DNA of 45,278 bases from Micromonospora sp. KC606 (GCF_004348675.1 NZ_SMKN01000024.1:1-45278), one strand, 5' to 3'. Shown: positions 33,534 through 41,762, counted from the first letter of the stretch. The notes: a model not told the origin generated them from the letters alone. A program made the numbers and translations.

Positions 33534-34148
33534 ATGCCACCCGCGTTCTCCGCCGAGGAGAAGGCCCGCATCACCGCGCTGCTGCTGGAGCACGGCCAGC
33601 GCCTGTTCACCAGCCAAGGGCTGCGCAAGACGTCGCTGGAAGAACTCATGGCCCCCACCGGGGTCGCCAAGAGCAGCTTCTACCTCTTCTTCGACTCCAA
33701 GGAAGCGCTGTACCTGGAGTTGATGATCCAGCAATCCGCCGAGGTCAAGCGCAAGGTCATCGACAGCGCCCTGCTCAGTGCCGACGACCCGCGTGAAGGG
33801 CTGCGCCGGTTCCTGCACGCCACCGTCGCCGAACTGTCGACCAACCCGCTGTGGCGCCGCCTGATGACCCACCCCGAGGAAATGCAGGCGGTCGCCCGCA
33901 AACTCGACCCCGCCCGCGTCACCGCCATGAACGACAACCCCGTCACCGCGCTGAGCGACTTCGTCGCCGACCGCACCGGTCGCGGCGAACTCCTCGCCGC
34001 CGAGCCAGCCGTGATCATCGGCGTGCTGCAGTGCGTGCTGCTGGTGCCGATGTTCGCCGAACGCCTCGGCGACCCCGCCAGCTACCCCACGATCCTCGAC
34101 CTGCTCATCGACATCGTCGCTGCGGGACTCACCCCGCGGAAGGAATGA
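33534..34148 (+). CDS. TetR-family transcriptional regulator
   Basis: This 204-residue protein starts at ATG 33534 (GTG 33531 is directly adjacent). The HTH is complete: ALLLEHGQRLFTSQGLRKTSLEELMAPTGVAKSSFYLFFDSKEALY at about 12-57. The ligand domain follows with helices to the end (LDLLIDIVAAGL). The effector is unknown. It differs in sequence from the headless TetR at 31464-31925. Only the first 16 codons of the gene it precedes, a flavoprotein, remain. TetR/FAD-monooxygenase pairs are common in actinomycetes, so its natural target may be lost. Confidence 0.93.
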   Translation: MPPAFSAEEKARITALLLEHGQRLFTSQGLRKTSLEELMAPTGVAKSSFYLFFDSKEALYLELMIQQSAEVKRKVIDSALLSADDPREGLRRFLHATVAELSTNPLWRRLMTHPEEMQAVARKLDPARVTAMNDNPVTALSDFVADRTGRGELLAAEPAVIIGVLQCVLLVPMFAERLGDPASYPTILDLLIDIVAAGLTPRKE

Positions 34149-34155
34149 CCCAGAC

Positions 34156-34203
34156 ATGACCACCCGGCCCAAGCGTGCGCTCATCGTCGGAGTCGGCGTC
34201 GCC
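34156..34203 (+). pseudogene. N-terminal stub of a FAD-dependent oxidoreductase gene
   Basis: ATG 34156 opens a frame reading MTTRPKRALIVGVGVA, the start of a FAD-binding Rossmann fold (V-G-x-G-V-A, normally followed by G and the rest of the dinucleotide site). Homology stops at about 34203 and the sequence becomes the tail region of the opposite-strand small-gene operon. The open frame runs on to 34695 but only as a shadow of those genes. It follows the TetR stop by 7 bases, as an intact regulated monooxygenase gene would. Confidence 0.6.
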
Positions 34204-34242
34204 GAGGCTGAACCCCACAACCGCAGGCCCTCGCAAGGTCAG

Positions 34243-34506
34243 TCAGCGGGTCCAGCCGATGAACCGGGCGAAGTAGCCCGCCGGGTCGACGTGGCCGGGG
34301 CGCAGTCGCAGGTCGTCGCCGATCGCGTCGTGCATCAGCAGGCAGAGGTAGGTGGCCAGGCCGGCCCGGTCGTGGGCGTACTCCCGGCGCAGGTGCAGCT
34401 TCGCGGGCTGGCAGGGCCACGGCGCGCCGCACGACCGGCACCGCCAGGCGGGGCGGGCCGCGAGGTGCCGGTCGGGGCCGGCGGCGGTGGGCGCGTCGCC
34501 GGTCAC
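34243..34506 (-). CDS. Small Cys-motif protein (WRCxxCGxPWPC family), third gene of coupled trio
   Basis: This 87-residue protein starts at GTG 34506. After a short tail it has AWRCRSCGAPWPC at about 19-31, then a helical region (LHLRREYAHDRAGLATYLCLLMHDAIGDDL) and the end YFARFIGWTR. It is a paralogue of the product of 23967-24206 in the integrative element. The three Cys residues may bind zinc or iron. It is not recognisably an enzyme. It is coupled to the upstream gene by a GTGA overlap of 4 bases, and the operon is divergent from an HTH-DUF5753 regulator. Confidence 0.8.
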   Translation of the reverse strand: MTGDAPTAAGPDRHLAARPAWRCRSCGAPWPCQPAKLHLRREYAHDRAGLATYLCLLMHDAIGDDLRLRPGHVDPAGYFARFIGWTR

Positions 34507-34766
34507 CGCCGGCCGCCGGACGACCGGGCGCGCAGCGCGGCGACCCGGACCAGCGCGGTACGCGGCTCACCGCCGCGCGCCGCGCGCCCGTCCGGCCGCA
34601 GTTCCACCCCGGTCAACTCCACCCACTCCAGGCCGGGGCGGTCGAGCCCGGCGGGGCGTTCGGTGACCCGCAGCCGTAGCGTCCCGGTGCCGTAGCAGTA
34701 GTCGGCCTCGCCGATCTCGACCAGATCGCCGACCGCCACCGGCGGCGCGGGCTCCGGCCGGGTCAC
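34503..34766 (-). CDS. Small beta-rich protein of unknown function, second gene of coupled trio
   Basis: This 87-residue protein starts at GTG 34766. The core VGDLVEIGEADYCYGTGTLRLRVTERP, followed by LEWVELTGVELRPDG, suggests a small all-beta (SH3-like) fold. The tail is Arg-rich. No named family is recognised. Overlaps of 4 bases (GTGA) with both neighbours show that the three genes are translated as a unit. A longer in-frame start up to 34949 is open but lies inside the first gene. Confidence 0.72.
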   Translation of the reverse strand: MTRPEPAPPVAVGDLVEIGEADYCYGTGTLRLRVTERPAGLDRPGLEWVELTGVELRPDGRAARGGEPRTALVRVAALRARSSGGRR

Positions 34767-35023
34767 CGCTGGCCCCCGTTTCCCCGGTGCGCCGGGCCCC
34801 GCGCGATCCGGTCCGCGCCGCGACGGTGCCACCGGTGGTTGCGCGGCGTGGGCAGCGGCGGGACCGCCGCAGGTTGCTGACGCGTCGGTACGACGGCGTG
34901 CCGGTCCGGGCACGGCCAGCGCAATCCGCAGACGCAGTATCGGCCCCACCGCGACCAGTTCCGCCGGTGCCGAGGTGCCGTTGGTACCGGGGCATTGGGA
35001 AAACGCATTCTGACAATTCCCAC
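34763..35023 (-). CDS. Small Cys-motif protein (CVCGLRWPCPD), first gene of coupled trio
   Basis: This 86-residue protein starts at GTG 35023, 7 bases after a clear GGAGG; an internal ATG at 35008 is an alternative. Its mark is WGRYCVCGLRWPCPDRH at about 27-43, which resembles the CxxCGxPWPC motif of the third gene but with C-x-C spacing. The rest is Arg/Pro-rich and probably disordered. The function is unknown. It leads a three-gene unit divergent from the HTH-DUF5753 gene, with 208 bases between them. Confidence 0.72.
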   Translation of the reverse strand: MGIVRMRFPNAPVPTAPRHRRNWSRWGRYCVCGLRWPCPDRHAVVPTRQQPAAVPPLPTPRNHRWHRRGADRIARGPAHRGNGGQR

Positions 35024-35231
35024 GCGCGTACCTCCGTGGATGTTCGTCCCTGTTGTGGTACGGGCGGGAGCGGGGATGAGGTTGAGGAGTCGGCTCCCGC
35101 CCGAAGGGTCACCGTGACTGGTCAGCGGCCCTTTCCGATGCTCGGTTCCGCATTGCGGCGGGGCAATCTTTTGCAGAAGAATGCGGACCAAGGGATGAGG
35201 TGCCTTACGCGACAGCAGGAAGGATGATGAC
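35024..35231. promoter_or_regulatory. Divergent promoter region between the small-gene trio and the HTH-DUF5753 gene
   Basis: This 208-base gap is less GC-rich than its flanks. It holds the GGAGG of the first small gene (complement of 35031-35035) and GGAAGGATG just before the regulator. Both promoters must lie here, which makes it the natural target of the HTH-DUF5753 protein. No clear palindrome was found by eye. Confidence 0.4.
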
Positions 35232-36113
35232 GTGGACGACTCGGGAAGCACCGTCCCGCGTAGGCAACTCGGCAGGTATTTGAGAGAGCTTCGCGAAAAC
35301 GCGTACGTCACCGTCACGGCGGCGGCCAAGGAACTGGAATGGTCGGCACCCCGGATCTGGCGGTACGAGACCGGTCAGGTCTCCATGCACCCGAACGACG
35401 TGGAGGCCATGTGCCGGGTCTACGGCGCGTCGCGGGAGACCATCGAGACCATGCGGGCGCTGGCCCGGGAGACCAAGGCGCACGGCTGGTGGCACAGCTA
35501 CGGGGAGGCGATCAAGGACTGGTTCAAGCTGTACGTCGGCCTGGAGGCCGCCGCGTCCAGAATCCGCAAGTACGAAGCCGACCTGGTGCCGGGCCTGTTG
35601 CAGACGGTGGAGTACATGACCGAGGTCATCGCCACGGACTGCCCCGACCTCAGCGAGGCGGAGCGGAAGGCGAAGGTGGACGTCCGGCTGCGCCGGCAAC
35701 GGCTGCTGGCGCGCGCGGTGCCGCGTGCTCCGCAGCTCGACGTGGTTCTCAGCGAGGCGGTGCTGCGCCGCCCGCTGCGGGACCGGGCGGCGATGGCCCG
35801 GCAGCTCGACTCCCTCGTCACGGCGAGCCGGCAGCACAACGTCCGCGTCAAGGTGCTGCCGCTGGACGCGGGGTTGTTCCGTTGCGCCCAGGCGGGCACC
35901 TTCACCATGCTCGACTTCCCGACCGACGTGCGGGAGCAGGAGCCGACCACCGTCTACATGGACGGCCCGTGTGGGGCGGTCTACCTTGACAAGCCACACG
36001 AGATCCAGACCTATGAGGACGCCTGGCGCTCTCTCGGCGAGCGGGTGCTGGACGAAGACGAGAGCCGCGCCCTGATGGCGGCGATAGCGAAGGAGATGAA
36101 CCATGAAACGTGA
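35232..36113 (+). CDS. XRE-type HTH regulator with DUF5753 (Scr1-type) domain
   Basis: This 293-residue protein starts at GTG 35232. The N-terminal helix-turn-helix lies at about 11-65 (LGRYLRELRENAYVTVTAAAKELEWSAPRIWRYETGQ), and the DUF5753 domain at about 110-285 (VPGLLQTVEYM, DVRLRRQ, VLSEAVLRRP, FTMLDFP, VYMDGPCG). These regulators are very common in actinomycetes. They sit next to a DUF397 gene and some control development or antibiotic production. The next gene, a DUF397 protein, overlaps by 11 bases, which confirms the pair. The divergent small Cys-protein operon may be part of its regulon. Confidence 0.93.
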   Translation: MDDSGSTVPRRQLGRYLRELRENAYVTVTAAAKELEWSAPRIWRYETGQVSMHPNDVEAMCRVYGASRETIETMRALARETKAHGWWHSYGEAIKDWFKLYVGLEAAASRIRKYEADLVPGLLQTVEYMTEVIATDCPDLSEAERKAKVDVRLRRQRLLARAVPRAPQLDVVLSEAVLRRPLRDRAAMARQLDSLVTASRQHNVRVKVLPLDAGLFRCAQAGTFTMLDFPTDVREQEPTTVYMDGPCGAVYLDKPHEIQTYEDAWRSLGERVLDEDESRALMAAIAKEMNHET

Positions 36114-36300
36114 CGGGGTGTGGCGCACGTCGTCGCGGTCCGGCGGTGAGGGGGACTGTGTCGAGGTGGCGGGCTTCGCCGACTCGGTCGGCGTGCGGGA
36201 CAGCAAGGACCGGCAGGGGCCGGTCCTGACCTTCGCCCCGGACGCCTGGACGGGCTTCGTCCGGGCCACCTGCTCGGGAGCCCTCACCAGCCGTCCGTGA
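36103..36300 (+). CDS. DUF397 family protein
   Basis: This 65-residue protein starts at ATG 36103. The DUF397 pattern is complete: WRTSSRSGGEGDCVEVA, VGVRDSKDRQGPVLTF, WTGFVRA. DUF397 proteins act as small partners, probably antagonists, of HTH-DUF5753 regulators in toxin-antitoxin-like pairs. The start lies inside the last codons of the regulator and the pair ends in a strong hairpin, so they form a two-gene unit. Confidence 0.93.
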   Translation: MKRDGVWRTSSRSGGEGDCVEVAGFADSVGVRDSKDRQGPVLTFAPDAWTGFVRATCSGALTSRP

Positions 36301-36309
36301 CGCCCGGGC

Positions 36310-36345
36310 GATCCGGGTGCCCCGACCACCGGGGGCACCCGGATC
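36310..36345 (+). terminator. Perfect hairpin terminator after the DUF397 gene
   Basis: GATCCGGGTGCCCC at 36310-36323 pairs perfectly with GGGGCACCCGGATC at 36332-36345 around an 8-base loop, 10 bases after the stop. Confidence 0.75.
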
Positions 36346-36471
36346 ACCCAGCCACACGGCCGGTGGGACGAGCGCCGACCGCGACGCACAGGCGGTGCGA
36401 TGCGGGTCCGGGCGGGGCTGCGCGACTAGGCTGGTCGGCAGCAGGATGTTCCGTTGAGGGGGTGAGCCCGG

Positions 36472-36864
36472 ATGGCCCAGGCCGCATTCGTGCCCGAGCC
36501 GGCGCCGCAGCCGAGTGAGCCGTCGTTCGACGTGTTGCGCTGGCACGACGAGCCGTGGACCGCCCAGCTCGCCCTCGACCTGTTGCCGGAGACCAACGGT
36601 CCCAAGGTCGAGGTCCTGAGCGGAAGCGTGATCGTGACACCACATGCCGGAATCGACCACCAGAACGCCGAGCTTGATCTTGCGCATCTGCTGAGGTAGG
36701 CGGCTCGCCGAGTGAAGCTGTGGCTCTGTCTCGAAACCAATGTCGTCTCCGGTGACGACCTCTTCATCCCGGACATCGTGCTCCTCGACGTACCCGGTGG
36801 GGGCGGACGACGGTGGACATTGAGGGACGCCTTGATCATGGGGGACCGCTGCGCAGGCAGTTGA
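36472..36864 (+). pseudogene. Uma2-family (DUF820) nuclease-like gene with amber stop and frameshift
   Basis: From ATG 36472 the frame reads PWTAQLALDLLPETNGPKVEVLSGSVIVTPHAGIDHQN, the start of an Uma2 (DUF820, PD-(D/E)XK-like) protein. It stops at TAG 36697-36699. The same frame then continues AARRVKLWLCLETNVVSGDD, LFIPDIVLLDVPGGGG to about 36805. That includes the PDIV motif of the family, so the TAG is a nonsense mutation within the gene. After that, homology moves to another frame (TTVDIEGRL) and fades. The full family length (about 185-195 residues) is not reached. The stop of the opposite-strand immunity gene lies 7 bases beyond. Confidence 0.75.
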
Positions 36865-36870
36865 GGTACG

Positions 36871-37407
36871 TCACGGAAGCTGGTCTCGCAGTGCGGCCCA
36901 CCGCGTCAAGTCGGCCAAGAGCCCCGCGTCGGTCACTCGATCCCTCAGCGGCGAACTCGCCGAAATCAGATTCTTGGCTCGCCTCAAGGCGAGGATGCCG
37001 GGCAGCGGCAGTGCCCGCCAGTCACTTGCCTGCGTCGCCGCCACGTCGAACGGGACCCCGATGTACGAGAGACACTCCTTGACGACCTCGTTGGCGTCGA
37101 AGAGCCCCCGCCCTTGTTCGCCCAGGACGGCTGCGAGCTTGGCGATCCGGATGGCGCCGTCGACCGGGCTCAACACCGTCACCTCGACCGCCTCGTCGGT
37201 CACCGCCTTCACCACTGACGCGTAGGCACGTCTGTCCTCGTCGTTTCCAGCGTGATACACCTCATGCAGCGCTCGCGTGGCAAGGCTCTCCCACCAGAAG
37301 GCACGTCCGCTGCCCCGGTCCGGCTGTTTCTCCCGCAACCATCGTCGGATTTCACCCTGACCCTTCACACCGAGACCCTTGAGGCGCTCGACATCATCGG
37401 TTGGCAT
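36871..37407 (-). CDS. Candidate immunity protein for the ALF/Hint toxin, no known family
   Basis: This 178-residue cytosolic-looking protein has no signal peptide and starts at ATG 37407, inside the last codons of the toxin gene (14-base overlap). The position directly after a Hint toxin, the coupling, and the mostly helical acidic sequence (AFWWESLATRALHEVYHAGNDEDRRAYASVV, then VEVTVLSPVDGAIRIAKL) all suggest the antidote of that toxin. I do not recognise SUKH, Imm or other named families. An in-frame extension to 37542 exists but lies inside the toxin gene. The function is inferred from context only. Confidence 0.72.
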   Translation of the reverse strand: MPTDDVERLKGLGVKGQGEIRRWLREKQPDRGSGRAFWWESLATRALHEVYHAGNDEDRRAYASVVKAVTDEAVEVTVLSPVDGAIRIAKLAAVLGEQGRGLFDANEVVKECLSYIGVPFDVAATQASDWRALPLPGILALRRAKNLISASSPLRDRVTDAGLLADLTRWAALRDQLP

Positions 37408-40400
37408 ACTCGATGTCCCCGGGGTCGAACGTGATTCCGGCATCAGCAAAGACTCGAACCGCGAAATCAAGGCTGGCATCGGACGGCTGATAGTGCCCAC
37501 TGTGGTTTGAGATTCTGAGCCCGAAGTACACACCGCCGCCACCCGCTATCTCCACCTCGCCCGCGGCCAGAACCGGGGCACCTCGCGCGAGCGCGGTGTG
37601 TGAGATCTCCGTTGCCTGTACCGTGTGCGGCATCACCAGGATCGAGCCGTCCATCGTGATCACCCACTTCAGTGTGCCCTGTTCAATCGTTGCGTCGAAC
37701 CCCGCCGCTCCCAGCCTGACCGGGCGGACCCCGAGGTCATCGGCGAGTTCGAGCTCTGCCTCCAGTCGGTCGGCCATCGTATTCGGGAACTCGACACACT
37801 CGTAGTTGTTGTGTACCAGGACCGGTGCGCCGCCGGCCAACACGTAGAACGTGTGCGTGTCGGCGAGGCTGAGGTCGTACATCACCTTCGAACCGGTGAA
37901 GGAGCGGACCTCGCCGACGCTGGCCGGTACGCCCGTCGGGGTGTGCAGCCGCGTACCCACCGCAAGGTCGGACGCGTCAACCCAGGCGCCACGCGTCACT
38001 GACCAGAACGGATGCGCAGCGGTGGTATGGATCGTGCCGGTAGCGCCGTCGGGGTGTACTACCTGCACGTCGGTGAGCGCCACGTCCTGGTGCCGCAAGA
38101 CGTGCGTGACCGACTCGCCGGTGGTACGCCCGGTGCGGGGGTCGCTCGCGAGGACGCGGTCATTCACCTTGATGCCGCTGATCGGGCGATAGGTGCCGTC
38201 GGCCAGCAGGACGGGCGTGCCCGGATCGAAGCTGTGCCGCAGGCAGGCGGTGAGCTGGAGCAGACGAAGCCGACTGAAGTTCGCGGTCTGAAGTGCCAGA
38301 CTCGCCGTCCTGGCGTTGTTGGCCGTGACGTACATCGCCTTGATGCTGCGGAAGCCGACGTTGAGCAGCCTTCCCAGGCCGGCGAACAGCAGCGACTCGA
38401 GCACGGTCCGGCCGAGGTTCAGCAGGGTGGCCGCCAGCGACTGGTCGCCGTTGATGAGCCGGTGAAGGTTCAGCCCGACGTCGCCGATGGTGAGTACCGT
38501 CCCGGCGACCATCCCGCAGACGACGGTGAGGAGGCAGACGCCGCCGACGCCGACCGCGAGCGGCGTGAGCAGGGCGGTCGTGTAGTTGAGCGCCTCCAGC
38601 ATGAGGCTGAGCTGCAGGCTCCCTTTGAACGCCGGGTCCAGGACGCTGTGGACGCAGTTCTGGTAGTCCTGGCTGCCCGGACGGAACACCTCGCAGTAGG
38701 AGGAGTTGGTGTAGGCCCGGGTGGCCAGCTCCGTCTTGTCGGCGATCACGTTTGCTGCGCAGTTGTCGAGCCACTCGCCCTCCTGGGCGCCCAGCGCCTG
38801 TTCCAGCTCCGAGGACGGCTTGGAGGTGTACTGGTCCGCGCAGATGAGCAGTTCGGCGTTCTTGGCGTGCTCGTACTCCTTGTACGCGTTCTGAGCGGCG
38901 ACGGCCGCCGCGGTGGCGTCCTGGCCGGCGGCGATCGCCGACTTGTAGGCCCGACGGGCGGCGGCCTGCGCGTCGGCGGCGGCCTGGGCGGCGACCTGCT
39001 GTGAGGAGATGGCCCAGGCCGCGGACCGGATGGCGCTGCGCGCGGACGCGTTCGCGCGGGTCGCGGCGTTCCTGGCCGTGTTGACCGCGGCGGCGGCCTT
39101 GTCCGCCGATTGGGCGGCCTGGTTCGCGTACCCCTGGGCGCGGTTGGCGTACTGGGCCGCTTTCTGCGCCGACGCGGCGGCCTGGTTGGCGTAGTTCGCG
39201 GCCTGTGCCGCGTCGTTGCGGGCCTGCGCGGCGATGGCCTGCGCCTCCAGCGCGGTCCGCACCGCGGTTTCGGCGACCTGGTTGATCTTCTCCAGCAGCC
39301 CGCCGACGACGGCGAGGTGCACCGCGCTCTCATGGTCGCGCTCGGCGGCCGCGTACCGGCCCTTCTCGAGAAACTCGCGCAACCCCAGCGGCGGGCCGTC
39401 CAGCGCGATCTGCGCCGCCGCCTTGATCTCCGGCCCGCTGTCCGCGTTGCCCAGGATCTGGTTCACCTGCAGCCGCTCGCCCACCGCGGCGGCGTTGTAC
39501 TGGCCGGTGTCGAGGAAGTCGCGCAGGGCCCGCAGGCTCTCGGCGTCCAGCGCTTCCTGCGCTTTCTGCGCCAGGTACGCGTTGCCGGCCTCGCGCGCGG
39601 CCGCGGCGATCTGGTTCACCTTCATCCGGTCCGCGGTGTACCGGCCCGGATAGTTCTGCGTGGCCAGGAACTGCCGCACGTCCGCAGCGCCGCCGGCCAG
39701 CGCGGCCCGCGCCGCGTCCCGCAACGCCGTGTTGTCCGTGACGGCCAGGTTCATCACCGCGTGCCGGTCGTCCTGGGCGGCGGCATCGGCCAGCCCCGTA
39801 TGCACGAACGACAGCACCTGCTCGTCATCGCCACCGAGCGCGCTCGTGGCGGCCTGCCGGGTCCAGGTGCCGGCGGCGCCGGCCAGCGCGAGGGCCACCC
39901 GGCGGCCGGCGGCCACCGCCGCCTCCCGCGGCGTGGCCGGATTCCGCGCCTCGGCGATCAACCGATTGGTCTCCGCGTCCCGCTTGGCCGCCTGCTCGAT
40001 ATCCCAATCGGCGACCTGTTGCTGCGCCTCGTACGCCGCGGTCGCGTCCCGGGCCGCCTCCAACCCGTCGTCGCGGGCCACCGCCAGCCGCTCGGCGTCG
40101 GCCTGCCGAGCCGCCTCGAACACGCCGACCGCGTCGGTCGCCGCCTTGACAGCGTCCTGCGCGGCGAGGGTCGCCGCCTGCGCGTTCTCGGTCGCGCGGC
40201 GGGCCGCCTCGGCCGCCTCTCCGGCGTGCTCGGCCGCCTCGACCGCCGCCCGCGCCGCGGCCTCCGCGTTGTCCGCCGCCCGCCGGGCGGCGGCCGCCGC
40301 CGCGAACGCGGCGTTCCGTGCCACCAGCAGGTACCGCTCGGCCGCCCGCGCCGCCCGTACCGCCCGGTCGGCGTTGGCGCGCGCCCGCGCCGCCGCCGCC

Positions 40401-41707
40401 ACCGCCTCCGCCGCGTTCGCGCCAGCGGCGTTCGCGGCCCGCACCGCCTCGTCGTTGGCCGCCGCCGCGAGCTGCGCGTTGGTCGCCGCCGAGTTAGCCG
40501 CGTCGATGGCGCCCCGGGCCGCCTCGATCGCCTCACCCGCGGCCGTGGCCTTGTCCGCGAAGTTGCGCGCCTGGCGGGCGACCGCGTTCGCCAACTCGGC
40601 CGCAGACCGCGCGGCGGAGGCCTTGGACCCGTCCCTCGCCGCGTCCGCGGCGGCCTTCCGCGCGCCAGCTGCCGCCTGACCCGCCCGGGACGCAGCCGCG
40701 GCGGCCCGCGCCGCCGCCGTCGCGGCCGCCCGCGCCGCCCGCGACGCGGCCGCCGCCGCCTGCACCGCCACCTTGGCCGCTTCCGCTGCTTTACGCGCCG
40801 CCACCGCCGCGCGTTTGGCGTGCGCCGCCGCCTGCACGGTGTTGTTCCGCGCCGCCTCCGTCGCCCGCGCCGCAGCGGCCGCCGCCCGACGCGCCGCGTC
40901 GGCCGACTCCTTCGCCCGCGCCGCCTCCTCCTTGGCCTGCCGCGTCTCCTCCGCCGCGATCTTCCCGGCGGCCTCCGCCTGCGCCAGCAGGCCGGTCAGC
41001 GTCGCGACCTCGTCATCCCGCGCGGAGGCGACCGCCCACCCGTACTCCAGGAACTGCTCCAAGGCCTCCGGCGTACCGGCGTCCAGCGCCTTCTGCCCCG
41101 CCGCCTTCACCTGCGGACCACCGGTGGCCATCGCCTGGTTGACCCGCAACCGCTGATCGGTAACCCACTGCGACTGCCAACCGGAGTCCAGGAACTTCCG
41201 CAGCAGCGCCGGGTTCTCCGAGTCCAGCGCCCGCTGCGCTACCTCCTGCACCTGCGGGCCGCCGGTCGCCATCAGCTGGTTCACCGACACCCGGGCGTCG
41301 ATGTTGGACGCTTTTTGCCACCCGGCGTTCAAGAACGTGGCGATCGCGTTCGCGTCGCCGGCGGCGTCTAGCGCCTGCTTCGCCGCCGCCCGGACCGCCG
41401 GCCCCCCATCGGTCATCACACCGACGAGCGCGTCACGTTCGTCGAGCCGCTGGGCCTCCTGCCACCCGCTCGCGACGAACGCGCGCACCTGGTCGTCGGA
41501 GCCGACCAGCGCGGCCTCCGCCGCGGCCCGCACCTGGGTACCGCCCGCCTGCCATGCCGAGACCACCAACGTCCGATCGACGGGGGTCGGCTCCTCGGCC
41601 GCACGCGCCGGACCGGCGCGCAGGAAACCCGCCAGCAGAATTAGGACGGTCAGCGCGGCGACCAGCGCGCGGGGCCGATCGGCGCGGAATCGAAGCGACT
41701 GGCTCAT
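37394..41707 (-). CDS. Giant secreted ALF-repeat, Ala-rich Hint polymorphic toxin
   Basis: This 1437-residue secreted protein starts at ATG 41707 with a signal peptide near 12-36. ALF-type short repeats occupy about 40-230 and again about 600-830 (RAALAGGAADVRQFLATQ type units). Between and after them are very Ala-rich helical stretches (about 230-590 and 840-960) that should form a long stalk. A hydrophobic pre-toxin segment lies near 1055-1100 (LLTPLAVGVGGVCLLTVVCG). The Hint domain runs from Cys1155 (CLRHSFDPGTPVLLADG) to VLVHN at Asn1300. The tail of 137 residues contains LKWVITMDGSILVMPHT and NHSGHYQPS (1401-1409), with conserved-looking His1402, His1405 and Tyr1406. I infer a toxin released by Hint cleavage, but its activity is unknown. 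The overlapping gene behind it is the likely immunity gene. Confidence 0.88.
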   Translation of the reverse strand: MSQSLRFRADRPRALVAALTVLILLAGFLRAGPARAAEEPTPVDRTLVVSAWQAGGTQVRAAAEAALVGSDDQVRAFVASGWQEAQRLDERDALVGVMTDGGPAVRAAAKQALDAAGDANAIATFLNAGWQKASNIDARVSVNQLMATGGPQVQEVAQRALDSENPALLRKFLDSGWQSQWVTDQRLRVNQAMATGGPQVKAAGQKALDAGTPEALEQFLEYGWAVASARDDEVATLTGLLAQAEAAGKIAAEETRQAKEEAARAKESADAARRAAAAAARATEAARNNTVQAAAHAKRAAVAARKAAEAAKVAVQAAAAASRAARAAATAAARAAAAASRAGQAAAGARKAAADAARDGSKASAARSAAELANAVARQARNFADKATAAGEAIEAARGAIDAANSAATNAQLAAAANDEAVRAANAAGANAAEAVAAAARARANADRAVRAARAAERYLLVARNAAFAAAAAARRAADNAEAAARAAVEAAEHAGEAAEAARRATENAQAATLAAQDAVKAATDAVGVFEAARQADAERLAVARDDGLEAARDATAAYEAQQQVADWDIEQAAKRDAETNRLIAEARNPATPREAAVAAGRRVALALAGAAGTWTRQAATSALGGDDEQVLSFVHTGLADAAAQDDRHAVMNLAVTDNTALRDAARAALAGGAADVRQFLATQNYPGRYTADRMKVNQIAAAAREAGNAYLAQKAQEALDAESLRALRDFLDTGQYNAAAVGERLQVNQILGNADSGPEIKAAAQIALDGPPLGLREFLEKGRYAAAERDHESAVHLAVVGGLLEKINQVAETAVRTALEAQAIAAQARNDAAQAANYANQAAASAQKAAQYANRAQGYANQAAQSADKAAAAVNTARNAATRANASARSAIRSAAWAISSQQVAAQAAADAQAAARRAYKSAIAAGQDATAAAVAAQNAYKEYEHAKNAELLICADQYTSKPSSELEQALGAQEGEWLDNCAANVIADKTELATRAYTNSSYCEVFRPGSQDYQNCVHSVLDPAFKGSLQLSLMLEALNYTTALLTPLAVGVGGVCLLTVVCGMVAGTVLTIGDVGLNLHRLINGDQSLAATLLNLGRTVLESLLFAGLGRLLNVGFRSIKAMYVTANNARTASLALQTANFSRLRLLQLTACLRHSFDPGTPVLLADGTYRPISGIKVNDRVLASDPRTGRTTGESVTHVLRHQDVALTDVQVVHPDGATGTIHTTAAHPFWSVTRGAWVDASDLAVGTRLHTPTGVPASVGEVRSFTGSKVMYDLSLADTHTFYVLAGGAPVLVHNNYECVEFPNTMADRLEAELELADDLGVRPVRLGAAGFDATIEQGTLKWVITMDGSILVMPHTVQATEISHTALARGAPVLAAGEVEIAGGGGVYFGLRISNHSGHYQPSDASLDFAVRVFADAGITFDPGDIEYANR

Positions 41708-41762
41708 TGCGGGTGACTCCTCCCGTGGAGGGGTAAGAAGCGGTCAGACGAGGGGTGCCGGC

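Noticed and set aside
34156..34695. 179-codon frame starting at the flavoprotein stub
   Set aside because: After codon 16 it is antisense to the two coupled small genes and has shadow composition. Only the stub is kept.
39110..41371. Very long open frame (753 codons) on the plus strand opposite the ALF toxin
   Set aside because: It is a shadow of the GCC/GCG-rich Ala stalk. Its product is almost only Arg, Gly, Val and Leu without any domain.
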